This document shows, piece after piece, positions 19,670-30,580 of a DNA stretch of 64,000 nucleotides. The position numbers were made by a program, and so were the translations under genes. This DNA comes from Gilliamella apicola (GTDB lineage: Bacteria > Pseudomonadota > Gammaproteobacteria > Enterobacterales > Orbaceae). Each line of letters opens with the position of its first letter. The stretch's first letter is position 1. Location of the stretch: positions 1,984,001 through 2,048,000 of the forward strand of contig NZ_CP007445.1 in assembly GCF_000599985.1 (NCBI RefSeq), given 5' to 3'. Below the pieces are notes generated by a model. It saw nothing but the letters and a program-made list of their open reading frames with translations. It had not been told where the DNA came from and did no database searches.

Positions 19670-20224
19670 TTAACCACCGGTCACTCGACGCGTCATCCAG
19701 TAATGTTTTTTCCAATAGTCTTCATTCATATTTGAATAAATTACACCTTTTGACGTTGAAGCATGTAAAAATTTGCCATTTGCATAATAGATGCCAACAT
19801 GTAAACCGCTTCGACTACGACCTGTTTTGAAAAACACTAAATCACCTGCTTTAGGGGTGGTAACTTTGTAACCTAATTGAGCTTGCTCTGCAGTACTTCT
19901 TGGTAATGTTTTAGAAAGTTTATTTTTAAAAAAATTAACAACCAAACCGGAACAATCACTACCAGCCAAAGTCATACCACCATAACGATAGGGTGTTTTA
20001 TACCATTTTTTATAGTGGGAATCGATTTTGGCTAACATCAGTGCATCTTGTTTAGTCACTTTTGCCGATTTAACTCCATAACTTGTATTGACAGTAGCTG
20101 TTGTAGTGCTGCTACAACCAAATAACATAAAGATAGAAAACAGCAATGTTACGAAAAAACGCTTTTTTACACTAAAAAAGTTGCTCGGCAACATTTTCAA
20201 TTGTCGATTCTCTTTTTTTGTCAT
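19670..20224 (-). CDS. NlpC/P60 family lipoprotein (MepS/Spr-like)
   Basis: Predicted outer-membrane lipoprotein peptidoglycan endopeptidase. Basic n-region, hydrophobic core and lipobox MLFGC are followed by an NlpC/P60 domain with YGGMTLAGSDCSGLV (nucleophilic Cys), SGLHVGIYYANGKF (His) and FLHASTSKGV. 184 residues, close to E. coli Spr/MepS. The gene overlaps the end of the DUF3482 GTPase gene by 53 nt. I keep ATG 20224 because AAAGGA lies 10 nt upstream; ATG 20194 would also give a full signal peptide. The overlap suggests coupled expression with the GTPase pair. Confidence 0.88.
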   Translation of the reverse strand: MTKKENRQLKMLPSNFFSVKKRFFVTLLFSIFMLFGCSSTTTATVNTSYGVKSAKVTKQDALMLAKIDSHYKKWYKTPYRYGGMTLAGSDCSGLVVNFFKNKLSKTLPRSTAEQAQLGYKVTTPKAGDLVFFKTGRSRSGLHVGIYYANGKFLHASTSKGVIYSNMNEDYWKKHYWMTRRVTGG

Positions 20225-21533
20225 TTCTTTTTGTTCCTTTATTTAACGTCGACCAATGCGAATAGCGCCTTGCTACTTTTAAACTTTTAGGTAACACGCC
20301 TTTTTTCCATTCTTCAGTCTCTAATTTGGACAATTTAATGGGACAAGTGTTCGCATGGCTGCGATGATTTAAACTTTCTTTTAGACTAACAAGTCGTAAA
20401 GAAAGGTAACAAATAATAACATCATCAACACTTAATTTATAATAACCAGAAAGCTGATGCCGCATTCTGGAACCATAATGCTTGGCTGTTTGCACTAAAC
20501 TACCTACAGCACCGCCAATGAGCGTTGCAGAGCCAAGCGTAATGCCACCGGTAACTAAATCAATACTCGCTCCAATTGTAGCTCCTGACACAAAACCTTT
20601 CGTCAAATGCATCCCTATTGTTGTTAGGGCATCTATATTAAATAGATCAGCATTATAACGACCTTTTAACAGAGGCAAGCATTCTTCATTTTCTAAAGCA
20701 GAATTAAATTGATAGAGTTTTAACAGTTCATTTATTGCCAACTGTTCTCGCGTTCTTACTTGATTTTGCATATCAATAATGGCTTGTTTATCATCAGATT
20801 TTGCCATTTTATAAAAAGCAGTAACATCAACCAAAGCTTTAGCAATAATCAAATTAGCCTTTTTATTGCGAGTTTCTCGCATTTGCGTAATTTTATTTAG
20901 CCATTGATCTAAAATCAATTTTGCTGGCTCAATTAACAAAGATAAACTTTTATACAATCGTTCTTCACCATCTATTGGCGGCACGATTGCATCGAACCGT
21001 ATGATAGCATGAATACCAACCCGTGAAAGCAATTTTTTCCATTTATTTTCATTTTGCTGTTTGCTAGCGGTAAAATTCAATACTGCTAATATTGGTTTGG
21101 CACCACTGGCTAATATAGCTAATTCATCATGATATTTATCTAAAACTGGCTCTCGTACATCGATTACATAAATGGCAGCATCACTTTTTAATAATTGTCT
21201 GATTACTTTAGCTTCTTGATCAAAGCTATTTTCTGCTTCTGGACTCTTTAAAAAAAAAGTTAATTTATCAATACCATCAAGTTTTTTATTATTAGCAGGT
21301 GTTAATTGATGAATGTAATCATACAATGCCAAACTGTCTTCTAAACCTGGTGTATCATAAAAAATAATGGTATTTTGGCTATCGACAGGTAAGGTAATTG
21401 ATTCGACATGTCTTGTTGTACCTGGCTTATCTGATACATCACCAAAATTACTATTACGAATTAAAGTGCGTAATAATGATGTTTTTCCAACATTTGCATG
21501 CCCAACCACAGCTAATTTCAATGTTGTTAACAT
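20172..21533 (-). CDS. DUF3482-type GTPase
   Basis: P-loop GTPase of the Era/HflX-like superfamily with a C-terminal DUF3482 region, 453 residues. G1 is GHANVGKTSLLRT at 11-23, a conserved T in KPGTTRHVES serves as G2, G3 is YDTPGLED, and a divergent G4 is LNFTASKQ. The C-terminal half has a glycine-rich stretch (SGATIGASIDLVTGG, TLIGGAVGSLV) that could insert in or sit on a membrane. GAGGAA lies upstream of ATG 21533. It begins 1 nt after the DUF2868 membrane-protein gene; the two families are known as a conserved pair. Function undescribed to my knowledge. Confidence 0.85.
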   Translation of the reverse strand: MLTTLKLAVVGHANVGKTSLLRTLIRNSNFGDVSDKPGTTRHVESITLPVDSQNTIIFYDTPGLEDSLALYDYIHQLTPANNKKLDGIDKLTFFLKSPEAENSFDQEAKVIRQLLKSDAAIYVIDVREPVLDKYHDELAILASGAKPILAVLNFTASKQQNENKWKKLLSRVGIHAIIRFDAIVPPIDGEERLYKSLSLLIEPAKLILDQWLNKITQMRETRNKKANLIIAKALVDVTAFYKMAKSDDKQAIIDMQNQVRTREQLAINELLKLYQFNSALENEECLPLLKGRYNADLFNIDALTTIGMHLTKGFVSGATIGASIDLVTGGITLGSATLIGGAVGSLVQTAKHYGSRMRHQLSGYYKLSVDDVIICYLSLRLVSLKESLNHRSHANTCPIKLSKLETEEWKKGVLPKSLKVARRYSHWSTLNKGTKRNDKKRESTIENVAEQLF

Positions 21534-21534
21534 G

Positions 21535-22839
21535 TTAAAATTCCTCGCCTAACCACGTTGGTAAAGCTGATTGTAACGATAACGCTTGCCAATTATTAAA
21601 TTGTTTACCTTGATTGATAAACCATACCCGACTTTGTTGCGATTTGCTGATCAGTTGATTGATTAGATTTAACATACCCCGATCCGGTGCCCTATCGGTA
21701 TCAATCGCGATTAATAACTTTTTGGCAGGTGTTAATTGTAAATAGTCAAGAATTTTTCGACGTTGTTCACGTGTATTTAAAAAACCTAAAAAACTCACCG
21801 AAGTTGGTGGATTCCAATCTTCTTGCATATCAATTGCTACTAAGAAAGTGCCTACACCCTCTTTAGCCAAATGCGGAATTGATTGTTTAAATTTAACGTT
21901 ATCTTTCTTGTCTTCATCTTCAACATTAAACAATACAGATTGTAGATCATTTGCTAATAATTGATAATCGGGATGTTGGATATTGAATTCAATTTGTCGA
22001 CAACTTATTAACCAATTAATCCCACAAATTATCATACATAAAAATCGAATCGCTAAACCATAAACGATGAAAACACCGAGTAACCAAATTGCCCAAGTAG
22101 AACGTATTTCTCCAGCATTTAAGGCGTGTTCGCTTAATCTGATAATATCATCATCAGGAATTATAAACCCGAGTTTAGAGGGTAACCAACCTAAATAATG
22201 AGTTAGGCTAATAATTGTATCTGAGCTAAGTAATGTTGTTTTCCATTCAAAACTATAGTGTTTTGTTGAAAATAAGGCAATAAGCACTATTAAGGCACTA
22301 CTTAAAATTACTGTCCAAAATAGATTAAGTACAAATCCAATTAGCCAACGGATACGGCCACCGAATAACTCAATAAAAGCAGGAATAAGTTGTTGTACAG
22401 TCTTTTTTTGAGAGAACTTTTTTGCTAACCATAACCAGCAATAAACTAAAAAGCTACCACCTAAATTAGTAAAAAGAAAAGATGATACTAACCAAATAAA
22501 TAAAGTGATTAAATGAAGACCTAGTAAACTAAAAAGTGCCCAATACAAATTAATTGGATTTTGGCTTAAAGTACTAAAAGCCAATGATGTACCACAAATA
22601 ATAGATAAAAAAATGAATACTAAAAAAGAGAGATTTATTGCTTTTAATAAATTTCTTTGCGCTGCATACAAACCATTTTGTTTTGATAGCATGACAGCTC
22701 GCATGACGATACGATCAACTAGTGACGTTTGAATCACCCTTACTTGTCGATTAATATCTTGATCTGCAAATCGCCCAGATTCTTTTTCAATTAGATGAAT
22801 AGTCTGAGCAATCCACAGCGATCTTAACTCTTCTCGCAT
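21535..22839 (-). CDS. DUF2868 membrane protein
   Basis: Inner-membrane protein of 434 residues, DUF2868 type. The N-terminus (LRSLWIAQTIHLIEKESGRF, DINRQVRVIQTSLVDRIVMR) is followed by membrane segments around 70-90, 100-130, 155-195 and 250-285, then a soluble C-terminal domain with a Rossmann-like FLVAIDMQEDWNPPTSVSFL and LLIAIDTDRAPDRGMLNLIN. The latter could be a nucleotide- or ligand-binding module. Directly upstream of the DUF3482 GTPase with a 1-nt gap. Role unknown; the pair looks like a membrane-anchored GTPase complex. Confidence 0.82.
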   Translation of the reverse strand: MREELRSLWIAQTIHLIEKESGRFADQDINRQVRVIQTSLVDRIVMRAVMLSKQNGLYAAQRNLLKAINLSFLVFIFLSIICGTSLAFSTLSQNPINLYWALFSLLGLHLITLFIWLVSSFLFTNLGGSFLVYCWLWLAKKFSQKKTVQQLIPAFIELFGGRIRWLIGFVLNLFWTVILSSALIVLIALFSTKHYSFEWKTTLLSSDTIISLTHYLGWLPSKLGFIIPDDDIIRLSEHALNAGEIRSTWAIWLLGVFIVYGLAIRFLCMIICGINWLISCRQIEFNIQHPDYQLLANDLQSVLFNVEDEDKKDNVKFKQSIPHLAKEGVGTFLVAIDMQEDWNPPTSVSFLGFLNTREQRRKILDYLQLTPAKKLLIAIDTDRAPDRGMLNLINQLISKSQQSRVWFINQGKQFNNWQALSLQSALPTWLGEEF

Positions 22840-22915
22840 TATAGTTAATTTTCACAATTATATTAATGAAATATAAAACAATCGCAAGATAAGCCGCGTT
22901 TATAAATAGTGTGAT

Positions 22916-23161
22916 TTATTGTGTGATTTCACCTATTTTGGTTAATAAAGTTTGGATACGTTGCTGCCAAACTTGCTGATCTTGTTTAAGTTTTTCATTT
23001 TCTTCGCGTAATGCTTTCATTTCATCTGAACTATCATTGATCAACTGTTCTAATTCTTGATTACCGTGCTTTAACGTCGCAATTTCGTTTTGCAATGTGG
23101 TAATAGTATTAACGGTATGCTGAATTTTATTTTCTAACTGATTTAATATTTCTAATGTCAT
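22916..23161 (-). CDS. zapB: Cell division protein ZapB
   Basis: Small coiled-coil protein that joins the Z-ring through ZapA and bridges it to MatP. The 81 residues equal E. coli ZapB in length and are nearly all heptad-repeat coil: MTLEILNQLENKIQHTVNTI, LQNEIATLKHGNQEL, EMKALREENEKLKQDQ, VWQQRIQTLLTKIGEI. I start at ATG 23161, with TTGAGGA upstream, and not six codons earlier where the frame is also open. Divergent from tpiA. Confidence 0.92.
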   Translation of the reverse strand: MTLEILNQLENKIQHTVNTITTLQNEIATLKHGNQELEQLINDSSDEMKALREENEKLKQDQQVWQQRIQTLLTKIGEITQ

Positions 23162-23261
23162 ATTTTTCCTCAAGCTCATATTATTTGATGTATAATATTG
23201 ACCATTATAACGAATTCATTCTGAAATCAACACCTTTTTAAAACTTATGTAGGAGAAAATT

Positions 23262-24026
23262 ATGCGAAAACCTCTCGTTATGGGTAACTGGAAACTCAAT
23301 GGTAGTATTGATATGGCTAAAAATTTAGTTGAGGGTTTAAGAAAAGAACTATCGACAGAAGCAGCGTGTGATATTGCTATTGCTCCACCAGTAGTTTATT
23401 TAGACTTTGTCAAACATCAATTAGGTGGTTCTAATATTATTTTAGGTGCCCAAGATGTAGATGTTAACTTATCTGGTGCTTATACAGGTGAAGTATCAGC
23501 AACAATGTTAAAGGAAGTCGGTGTAACTCATGTAATTATCGGCCATTCAGAACGTCGTACTTACCACAAAGAATCAGATGAGTTTATTGCCAAAAAATTT
23601 GGTATATTGAAAGAGTCTGGTTTAGTACCTGTTCTTTGTATCGGTGAAACTGAAGCTGAAAATGAAGCTGGTCAAACTCAATCAGTGTGTGCGCGCCAAA
23701 TTGATGCTGTTATAAATACGTTAGGAGTTGAAGCATTTAACGGTGCAGTAATTGCATATGAGCCGGTTTGGGCTATCGGTACTGGCAAATCTGCGACTCC
23801 AGCTCAAGCTCAAGCTGTTCATAAATTCATCCGTGATCATATTGCAAAACAAGATGCAAAAGTTGCAGAACAAGTAATTATTCAATATGGCGGTTCAGTA
23901 AATGATAAAAATGCAGCAGAATTATTTACTCAACCTGATATTGATGGTGCTTTAGTAGGTGGCGCATCACTTAAAGTAGATGCTTTTACAGCAATTGTTC
24001 GAGCGGCAGAACAAGCTAAAAAATAA
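23262..24026 (+). CDS. tpiA: Triosephosphate isomerase
   Basis: Glycolytic TIM-barrel enzyme interconverting dihydroxyacetone phosphate and glyceraldehyde 3-phosphate. The 254 residues carry MGNWKLNGS (catalytic Lys), [13 protein letters not shown] (catalytic His), [16 protein letters not shown] (catalytic Glu) and [17 protein letters not shown] 8 nt before the ATG. Followed by a strong terminator. Confidence 0.98.
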   Translation: MRKPLVMGNWKLNGSIDMAKNLVEGLRKELSTEAACDIAIAPPVVYLDFVKHQLGGSNIILGAQDVDVNLSGAYTGEVSATMLKEVGVTHVIIGHSERRTYHKESDEFIAKKFGILKESGLVPVLCIGETEAENEAGQTQSVCARQIDAVINTLGVEAFNGAVIAYEPVWAIGTGKSATPAQAQAVHKFIRDHIAKQDAKVAEQVIIQYGGSVNDKNAAELFTQPDIDGALVGGASLKVDAFTAIVRAAEQAKK

Positions 24027-24032
24027 AACAAT

Positions 24033-24057
24033 GACGCCTGAAAAGGCGTCTATTTTT
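24033..24057 (+). terminator. tpiA terminator
   Basis: GACGCCT / AGGCGTC stem with GAAA tetraloop, then TATTTTT, 7 nt after the stop. Confidence 0.9.
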
Positions 24058-24091
24058 AAGGAAAAATTTAAAATGATACAGTAATAAAAAA

Positions 24092-24316
24092 TTATTTTGC
24101 TTGGATGCTATAACGTGAAGGCCAAATAGTTTCAACAGAAACTTGTAAATATTCAGCAATGATTCGTTCATATTTAGGGCAATGTCTGTATAAAGCATTT
24201 CTCAAAGTATCAGCTTGTAAGCCACTTGATCTTGATAGTGCTCTTAAATTTCCACCTCTAATTTTAATTTCACCGACAACTCTTGATGGTGACCAATCTT
24301 GATCTTGTTCGCTCAT
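24092..24316 (-). CDS. Ner/Nlp (SfsB)-like DNA-binding protein
   Basis: A 74-residue helix-turn-helix protein of the Ner family, named for the phage Mu negative regulator of early transcription, with the chromosomal relative SfsB/Nlp in E. coli. Visible: WSPSRVVGEIKIRGGNLRAL, SRSSGLQADTLRNAL (recognition helix region), HCPKYERIIAEYLQV and IWPSRY, the usual ending. AGGATC lies before the ATG. It diverges from an S24-type repressor gene across a 152-nt region with two palindromes, which is the layout of a Mu-like lysogeny switch, yet no other phage gene is near. Confidence 0.85.
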   Translation of the reverse strand: MSEQDQDWSPSRVVGEIKIRGGNLRALSRSSGLQADTLRNALYRHCPKYERIIAEYLQVSVETIWPSRYSIQAK

Positions 24317-24346
24317 TATGAGATCCTCTTAAGGTTAATTCTTTAC

Positions 24347-24374
24347 TATTGTAATGATTATCGGCATTACAATA
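24347..24374. promoter_or_regulatory. Palindromic operator candidate 1
   Basis: Perfect inverted repeat TATTGTAATG-N8-CATTACAATA in the divergent gap between the Ner-like and S24 repressor genes. Symmetry and arm length fit a dimeric helix-turn-helix protein. Inferred binder: one or both flanking regulators. Confidence 0.6.
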
Positions 24375-24380
24375 ATTTAA

Positions 24381-24396
24381 TGGTAAAATGTTACCA
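24381..24396. promoter_or_regulatory. Palindromic operator candidate 2
   Basis: Second perfect palindrome TGGTAAAATGTTACCA, 6 nt from the first and of different sequence. It covers a TAAAAT that could act as a -10 for the S24 repressor gene. Different sequence implies a different binder from candidate 1. Confidence 0.5.
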
Positions 24397-24468
24397 CAAA
24401 AAGGATAACACATAAAAAAACGAAACAAAACTATAAAAACAAAAAAAATTCATAAAATGGAATAAAAA

Positions 24469-25155
24469 ATGAAAGAAAATAATTTTAAAACGCTAAATGA
24501 GCAAGAAAAAACGAGTATTTTGACAAAAACAGGCGTAATAAATTTTAAAAATAGATTAACTTTATTATTAGAAGGACTATCCGGTAACGCTTTTGCCAAA
24601 AAAGTTGGCATGTCAGAAGCTGTAATTCGAGATTATTTATCAGGTAAAACCTACCCATCTTTAAATCGATTAGCTATTATTGCTCAAAAATGCGATGTAC
24701 CTATTGAGTGGTTAGCGACAGGAAAAGGAGATTGTCGTTTGCTTACTGATCCTATAGGTACAGAATCAATTCGTATTCCTTTTCATGACTTGAATAAAAA
24801 CGTTAATCCATTGTCACGAATTGAATCTATACCTTTTGAAATAAACTTAATAAAAAATCAAGGTTGTAAAAGTGAGGATTTAACTGCAATTTGGGCAAAA
24901 GGTGACAGTATGGATCCGACTATATCCAACCATGATATTTTGATCATTAATAAAGCATATTGCAAACCGATTGATGGTTATCTTTATGCTGTACAATATG
25001 ATGATCAAATTTGTGTTAAACGAATTCAAAATCAGGGGACTAACTTAGCTTTGTTATGTGATAATTCTAAGTATCCAACAATTTTAATCGATAAAAATTC
25101 ACCACAAAATTTAGAAATTATTGGACATGTCATCTATTTATTGAAAGATTTTTAG
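24469..25155 (+). CDS. CI/LexA-like repressor with S24 peptidase domain
   Basis: A 228-residue phage-type repressor. N-terminal helix-turn-helix (NAFAKKVGMSEAVIRDYLSG, about 40-60) joins a C-terminal S24 self-cleavage domain with Ser147 in AKGDSMDPTIS and Lys184 in ICVKRIQ, the 37-residue spacing seen in LexA. I see no clear Ala-Gly or Cys-Gly cleavage site in the linker, so autocleavage is uncertain. AT-rich upstream DNA, no strong ribosome site. Forms a divergent pair with the Ner-like gene. Probably a domesticated or remnant immunity regulator, possibly SOS-responsive. Confidence 0.87.
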   Translation: MKENNFKTLNEQEKTSILTKTGVINFKNRLTLLLEGLSGNAFAKKVGMSEAVIRDYLSGKTYPSLNRLAIIAQKCDVPIEWLATGKGDCRLLTDPIGTESIRIPFHDLNKNVNPLSRIESIPFEINLIKNQGCKSEDLTAIWAKGDSMDPTISNHDILIINKAYCKPIDGYLYAVQYDDQICVKRIQNQGTNLALLCDNSKYPTILIDKNSPQNLEIIGHVIYLLKDF

Positions 25156-25175
25156 TAAAATACCTTCATATAATA

Positions 25176-25218
25176 TTTTAATAACTCTGTCGCTAATTAT
25201 ACGTCTGAGTTATTAAAA
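25176..25218. terminator. Terminator after S24 repressor gene
   Basis: 12-bp perfect inverted repeat TTTTAATAACTC / GAGTTATTAAAA with a 19-nt loop, 20 nt after the stop. Its A/T ends supply a T-run in both directions. Confidence 0.6.
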
Positions 25219-25273
25219 GAATTATTAACTCGTTTTTTTCCGTTCTTATAAACTTTAAAATAAGTTTAAAAAA

Positions 25274-25309
25274 TGTAAAAAAGTTTGAGGTTAACCCTAT
25301 GTTTTAGTC
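25274..25309 (+). repeat. Intergenic repeat copy 1 (upstream of mnmA)
   Basis: A 21-base stretch (TGTAAAAAAGTTTGAG followed by GTTAA) identical to 34054-34074. The following 14 bases also match with a few transitions, ending TATGTTTTAGT here against TACGTTTCAGT there. Lies about 125 nt before mnmA. Confidence 0.6.
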
Positions 25310-25399
25310 AATACAGCCACAATATAAGGTATAACTTTATGCTTTTTTATTGGGGTATGATAAAATTATCAAAATTGTTAAGCCTATTATTTTGTTATT

Positions 25400-26518
25400 A
25401 TGTCAAATGTAAATACCCCCAAAAAAGTTGTTGTCGGGATGTCTGGCGGCGTTGACTCATCTGTATCAGCTTATCTATTACAACAACAAGGTTATCATGT
25501 TGTTGGCTTATTTATGAAAAATTGGGAAGAAGATGATACCGAAGAGTATTGTTCAGCATCGGTTGATTTAGCCGATGCTCAAGCCGTCTGTGATAAATTG
25601 AATATCAAATTACACACTATCAATTTTGCAGCTGAATATTGGGATAATGTTTTTGAACATTTTTTATCTGAATATAAAGCCGGTCGCACGCCAAATCCAG
25701 ATATTTTATGTAATAAAGAGATCAAATTTAAAGCCTTTCTTGAATATGCAGCAGAAGATCTTGGTGCAGACTATATTGCAACTGGTCATTATGTGCGCAA
25801 ACGAGAAAGTAATGGCAAATTTGAATTATTGCGCGGAGTGGATAACAATAAAGACCAAAGTTATTTTCTTTACACGCTAAGTGAAGCCCAAATTAAACAA
25901 AGTTTATTTCCAGTGGGAGAACTTGAGAAACCGAAAGTGCGTGAAATAGCCCAACAATTAGATTTAGCAACGGCGGCTAAAAAAGATTCTACAGGTATCT
26001 GTTTTATTGGTGAACGAAAATTTAGTGACTTTTTAGCGCGCTATTTACCTGCAAAAGCAGGCTCAATTCGTACTGTAGATGGTGAAATAATTGGAAAGCA
26101 CCAAGGGCTTATGTATCATACATTAGGACAACGTAAAGGCTTAGGGATTGGTGGTTTAAAGCAAGCTGATGATACTCCTTGGTATGTTGTAGACAAAGAT
26201 TTACAAAATAATGAATTGATTGTTGCGCAAGGACATGACCATCCTGCATTATTTTCTGATGGATTAATTGCTAGCCAATTACATTGGGTTGATCGTAAAG
26301 TTGTTAGTAAACCTTTTACATGCACCGTTAAAACACGTTATCGCCAAGAAGATATCGCTTGCCAAGTTAATCCTTTATCAGAAGATAAAATTGAGGTGAT
26401 ATTTACACATCCTGTTGCTGCAGTAACACCTGGACAATCAGCCGTCTTTTATCAAGAAGAAGTGTGTCTTGGTGGCGGTATCATTGAAGAGCGAATTATT
26501 GGTAGACAGGAGTTATAG
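25400..26518 (+). CDS. mnmA: tRNA-specific 2-thiouridylase MnmA
   Basis: Thiolates U34 of tRNA-Lys, -Glu and -Gln, taking sulfur from the Tus relay. The 372 residues show the PP-loop [38 protein letters not shown] with the first catalytic Cys, [25 protein letters not shown] with the second catalytic Cys, and the C-terminal beta-barrel ending CLGGGIIE. First gene of the conserved mnmA-hflD-purB cluster; hflD begins 1 nt after its stop. Confidence 0.97.
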   Translation: MSNVNTPKKVVVGMSGGVDSSVSAYLLQQQGYHVVGLFMKNWEEDDTEEYCSASVDLADAQAVCDKLNIKLHTINFAAEYWDNVFEHFLSEYKAGRTPNPDILCNKEIKFKAFLEYAAEDLGADYIATGHYVRKRESNGKFELLRGVDNNKDQSYFLYTLSEAQIKQSLFPVGELEKPKVREIAQQLDLATAAKKDSTGICFIGERKFSDFLARYLPAKAGSIRTVDGEIIGKHQGLMYHTLGQRKGLGIGGLKQADDTPWYVVDKDLQNNELIVAQGHDHPALFSDGLIASQLHWVDRKVVSKPFTCTVKTRYRQEDIACQVNPLSEDKIEVIFTHPVAAVTPGQSAVFYQEEVCLGGGIIEERIIGRQEL

Positions 26519-26519
26519 A

Positions 26520-28582
<2,063 letters not shown>

Positions 28583-28616
28583 AATTCAATAATTATTACG
28601 TATAACAACAACTTTG

Positions 28617-28647
28617 CTAAGGATTGATTATCAATAATCATCCTTAG
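28617..28647 (+). terminator. purB terminator
   Basis: Long hairpin: CTAAGGAT / ATCCTTAG outer stem and GATTAT / ATAATC inner stem with one bulged T and a 2-nt loop. Followed by TTCTATAAAA, a weak U-tract. Confidence 0.65.
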
Positions 28648-28709
28648 TTCTATAAAAATAACAGAGTTAACCAAACCAAAAGCCTCATTTATAAAATTAG
28701 GAAAATGAA

Positions 28710-29630
28710 TTGAAGATTCGTATTGCAACAAGGAAAAGCCCATTAGCGTTATGGCAAGCTAATTTCGTTAAACAAAATCTATTATTAGCACATAAAGATT
28801 TAAAGGTTGAACTTATTCCAATGGTGACTCAAGGTGATATTATACTTGATAGTCCATTATCAAAAATTGGTGGAAAAGGTCTTTTTGTTAAACAGTTAGA
28901 ACAAGCAATATTAAATAATGAAGCAGATATTGCGGTTCACTCAATCAAAGACATTCCTGCCCAGTTTCCAGAAGGCTTGATGCTAGCAACAATCTGCCAA
29001 AGAGATGAGGTTCGAGATGCCTTTGTTGCTAATAAATATACCTCTCTAAATGATTTACCTGAAGGTGCGATTGTTGGTACATCAAGTTTACGGCGCCAAT
29101 GTCAGTTGCGCAGTCATTTTCCTCATTTAATAATTAAAGATCTTCGTGGTAATGTAGGCACACGTCTCAATAAATTGGATGATAGGCAATATGATGCCAT
29201 AATTCTGGCGTCAGTCGGTTTAAAACGTTTATCTTTAGAACACAGAATTACTCAATACATAGATACAGATTTAATGTTGCCCGCTGTTGGACAAGGCGCG
29301 ATTGGCATTGAAAGTCGCACTGACGATAAACAAATATTGGACATTATTTCAGTTCTTGATGACAAAAAAAGTCGAGCTTGTATCCAAGCCGAAAGAGCAA
29401 TGAATAACGCTTTACAAGGTGGATGCCAAGTACCCATTGCCGGTTATTGCGGTCTGAATAATGATCAATTAATGTTACAAGGTTTAGTGGGTCGTGTTGA
29501 CGGTTCAAAAATAATTAAACAGCAGATAACGGGTTGTATAAACGAAGCTGAATCATTAGGTGAAGAACTTGCTCAACAGTTATTAAATCAAGGTGCAGAT
29601 TTAATTTTAACGGAATTATTAGACGCATGA
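28710..29630 (+). CDS. hemC: Porphobilinogen deaminase
   Basis: Builds hydroxymethylbilane from four porphobilinogens in heme synthesis. 306 residues: [80 protein letters not shown], and the dipyrromethane-cofactor cysteine in [14 protein letters not shown]. The start is TTG 28710 with AGGA 7 nt upstream; the nearby ATG 28704 meets a stop after two codons. Starts the hemCD(XY) cluster; its stop overlaps the hemD start. Confidence 0.96.
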   Translation: MKIRIATRKSPLALWQANFVKQNLLLAHKDLKVELIPMVTQGDIILDSPLSKIGGKGLFVKQLEQAILNNEADIAVHSIKDIPAQFPEGLMLATICQRDEVRDAFVANKYTSLNDLPEGAIVGTSSLRRQCQLRSHFPHLIIKDLRGNVGTRLNKLDDRQYDAIILASVGLKRLSLEHRITQYIDTDLMLPAVGQGAIGIESRTDDKQILDIISVLDDKKSRACIQAERAMNNALQGGCQVPIAGYCGLNNDQLMLQGLVGRVDGSKIIKQQITGCINEAESLGEELAQQLLNQGADLILTELLDA

Positions 29631-30355
29631 TTTTTGTAACCAGGCCCTCTCCCGAAGGTGAAAAACTAACTGAGTTATTAAACAAAATTGATCGACCTGC
29701 ACAACATTTGCCATTTTTTAAAATTTCACAAGGCCGTGATATTTTACAGTTACAACATCACTTAAACCAGCTATTACCCAATGATATCGTGATAGTGGTT
29801 TCCCCCCAAGTAACTCATGCCATTAATCACTATTCTACCAATTTGACCTTGCCCAAAAACATTAGTTATTTTGCAATAGGCAAAAAATCCGCACAATTAT
29901 TTAAGCAATTCACCGAAGTTGAAGTTAATTATCCTGATAGAGAAGACAGTGAAGGATTATTAGTATTACTTCAACAACAATCAGTAAAACAACGAAATAT
30001 TTTAATCTTATGTGGTAATTCAGGTCGCCCCTTACTGTCACAAACCTTAATGAATCGCCAAGCCAAAGTAAAATTAATTGAGTGTTATACTCGCATTCCT
30101 ATAATCTACCAACCTGATATCTTATCTGAGCATATCTCACAACAACTCATTATTATTACCAGTATTGAACACCTCAACCAACTTGAATCCTATAGCAGTG
30201 ATGAACACAAAAAGCAAAGTTATTTACTGGTAACCAGCCAAAGAATTTTTACAAAAGCTAAAGAGTTAACATGGCAAAATGTGTTATTGGTAAAAAGTGC
30301 GGATAATCAAACTATCTTTAATGCTGTAAAACAACACTTCCCTGCCTCGTTATAA
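29627..30355 (+). CDS. hemD: Uroporphyrinogen-III synthase
   Basis: Cyclises hydroxymethylbilane with D-ring inversion to uroporphyrinogen III. 242 residues of a poorly conserved family: [86 protein letters not shown]. The ATGA overlap with hemC makes the assignment firm. Confidence 0.93.
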   Translation: MIFVTRPSPEGEKLTELLNKIDRPAQHLPFFKISQGRDILQLQHHLNQLLPNDIVIVVSPQVTHAINHYSTNLTLPKNISYFAIGKKSAQLFKQFTEVEVNYPDREDSEGLLVLLQQQSVKQRNILILCGNSGRPLLSQTLMNRQAKVKLIECYTRIPIIYQPDILSEHISQQLIIITSIEHLNQLESYSSDEHKKQSYLLVTSQRIFTKAKELTWQNVLLVKSADNQTIFNAVKQHFPASL

Positions 30356-30580
30356 TAAACCTAATAGAATTGAAAAATGCTTATCGCTTAAATGGCAAGG
30401 ATAATTATTTTTAAAAAAATTTTGTCGAATAAAATTTTAATTTATTGAAAGTAATAGCAAAGCAAGGCTAAAAAAAGTTATTATGGTCGTTTACTAATTC
30501 AAATAGCAAATTTTATTTAAAACTATAATGACTCTATGTCATAATATTGTTAATTATATCAACGCTAAATGAGGTCAATT

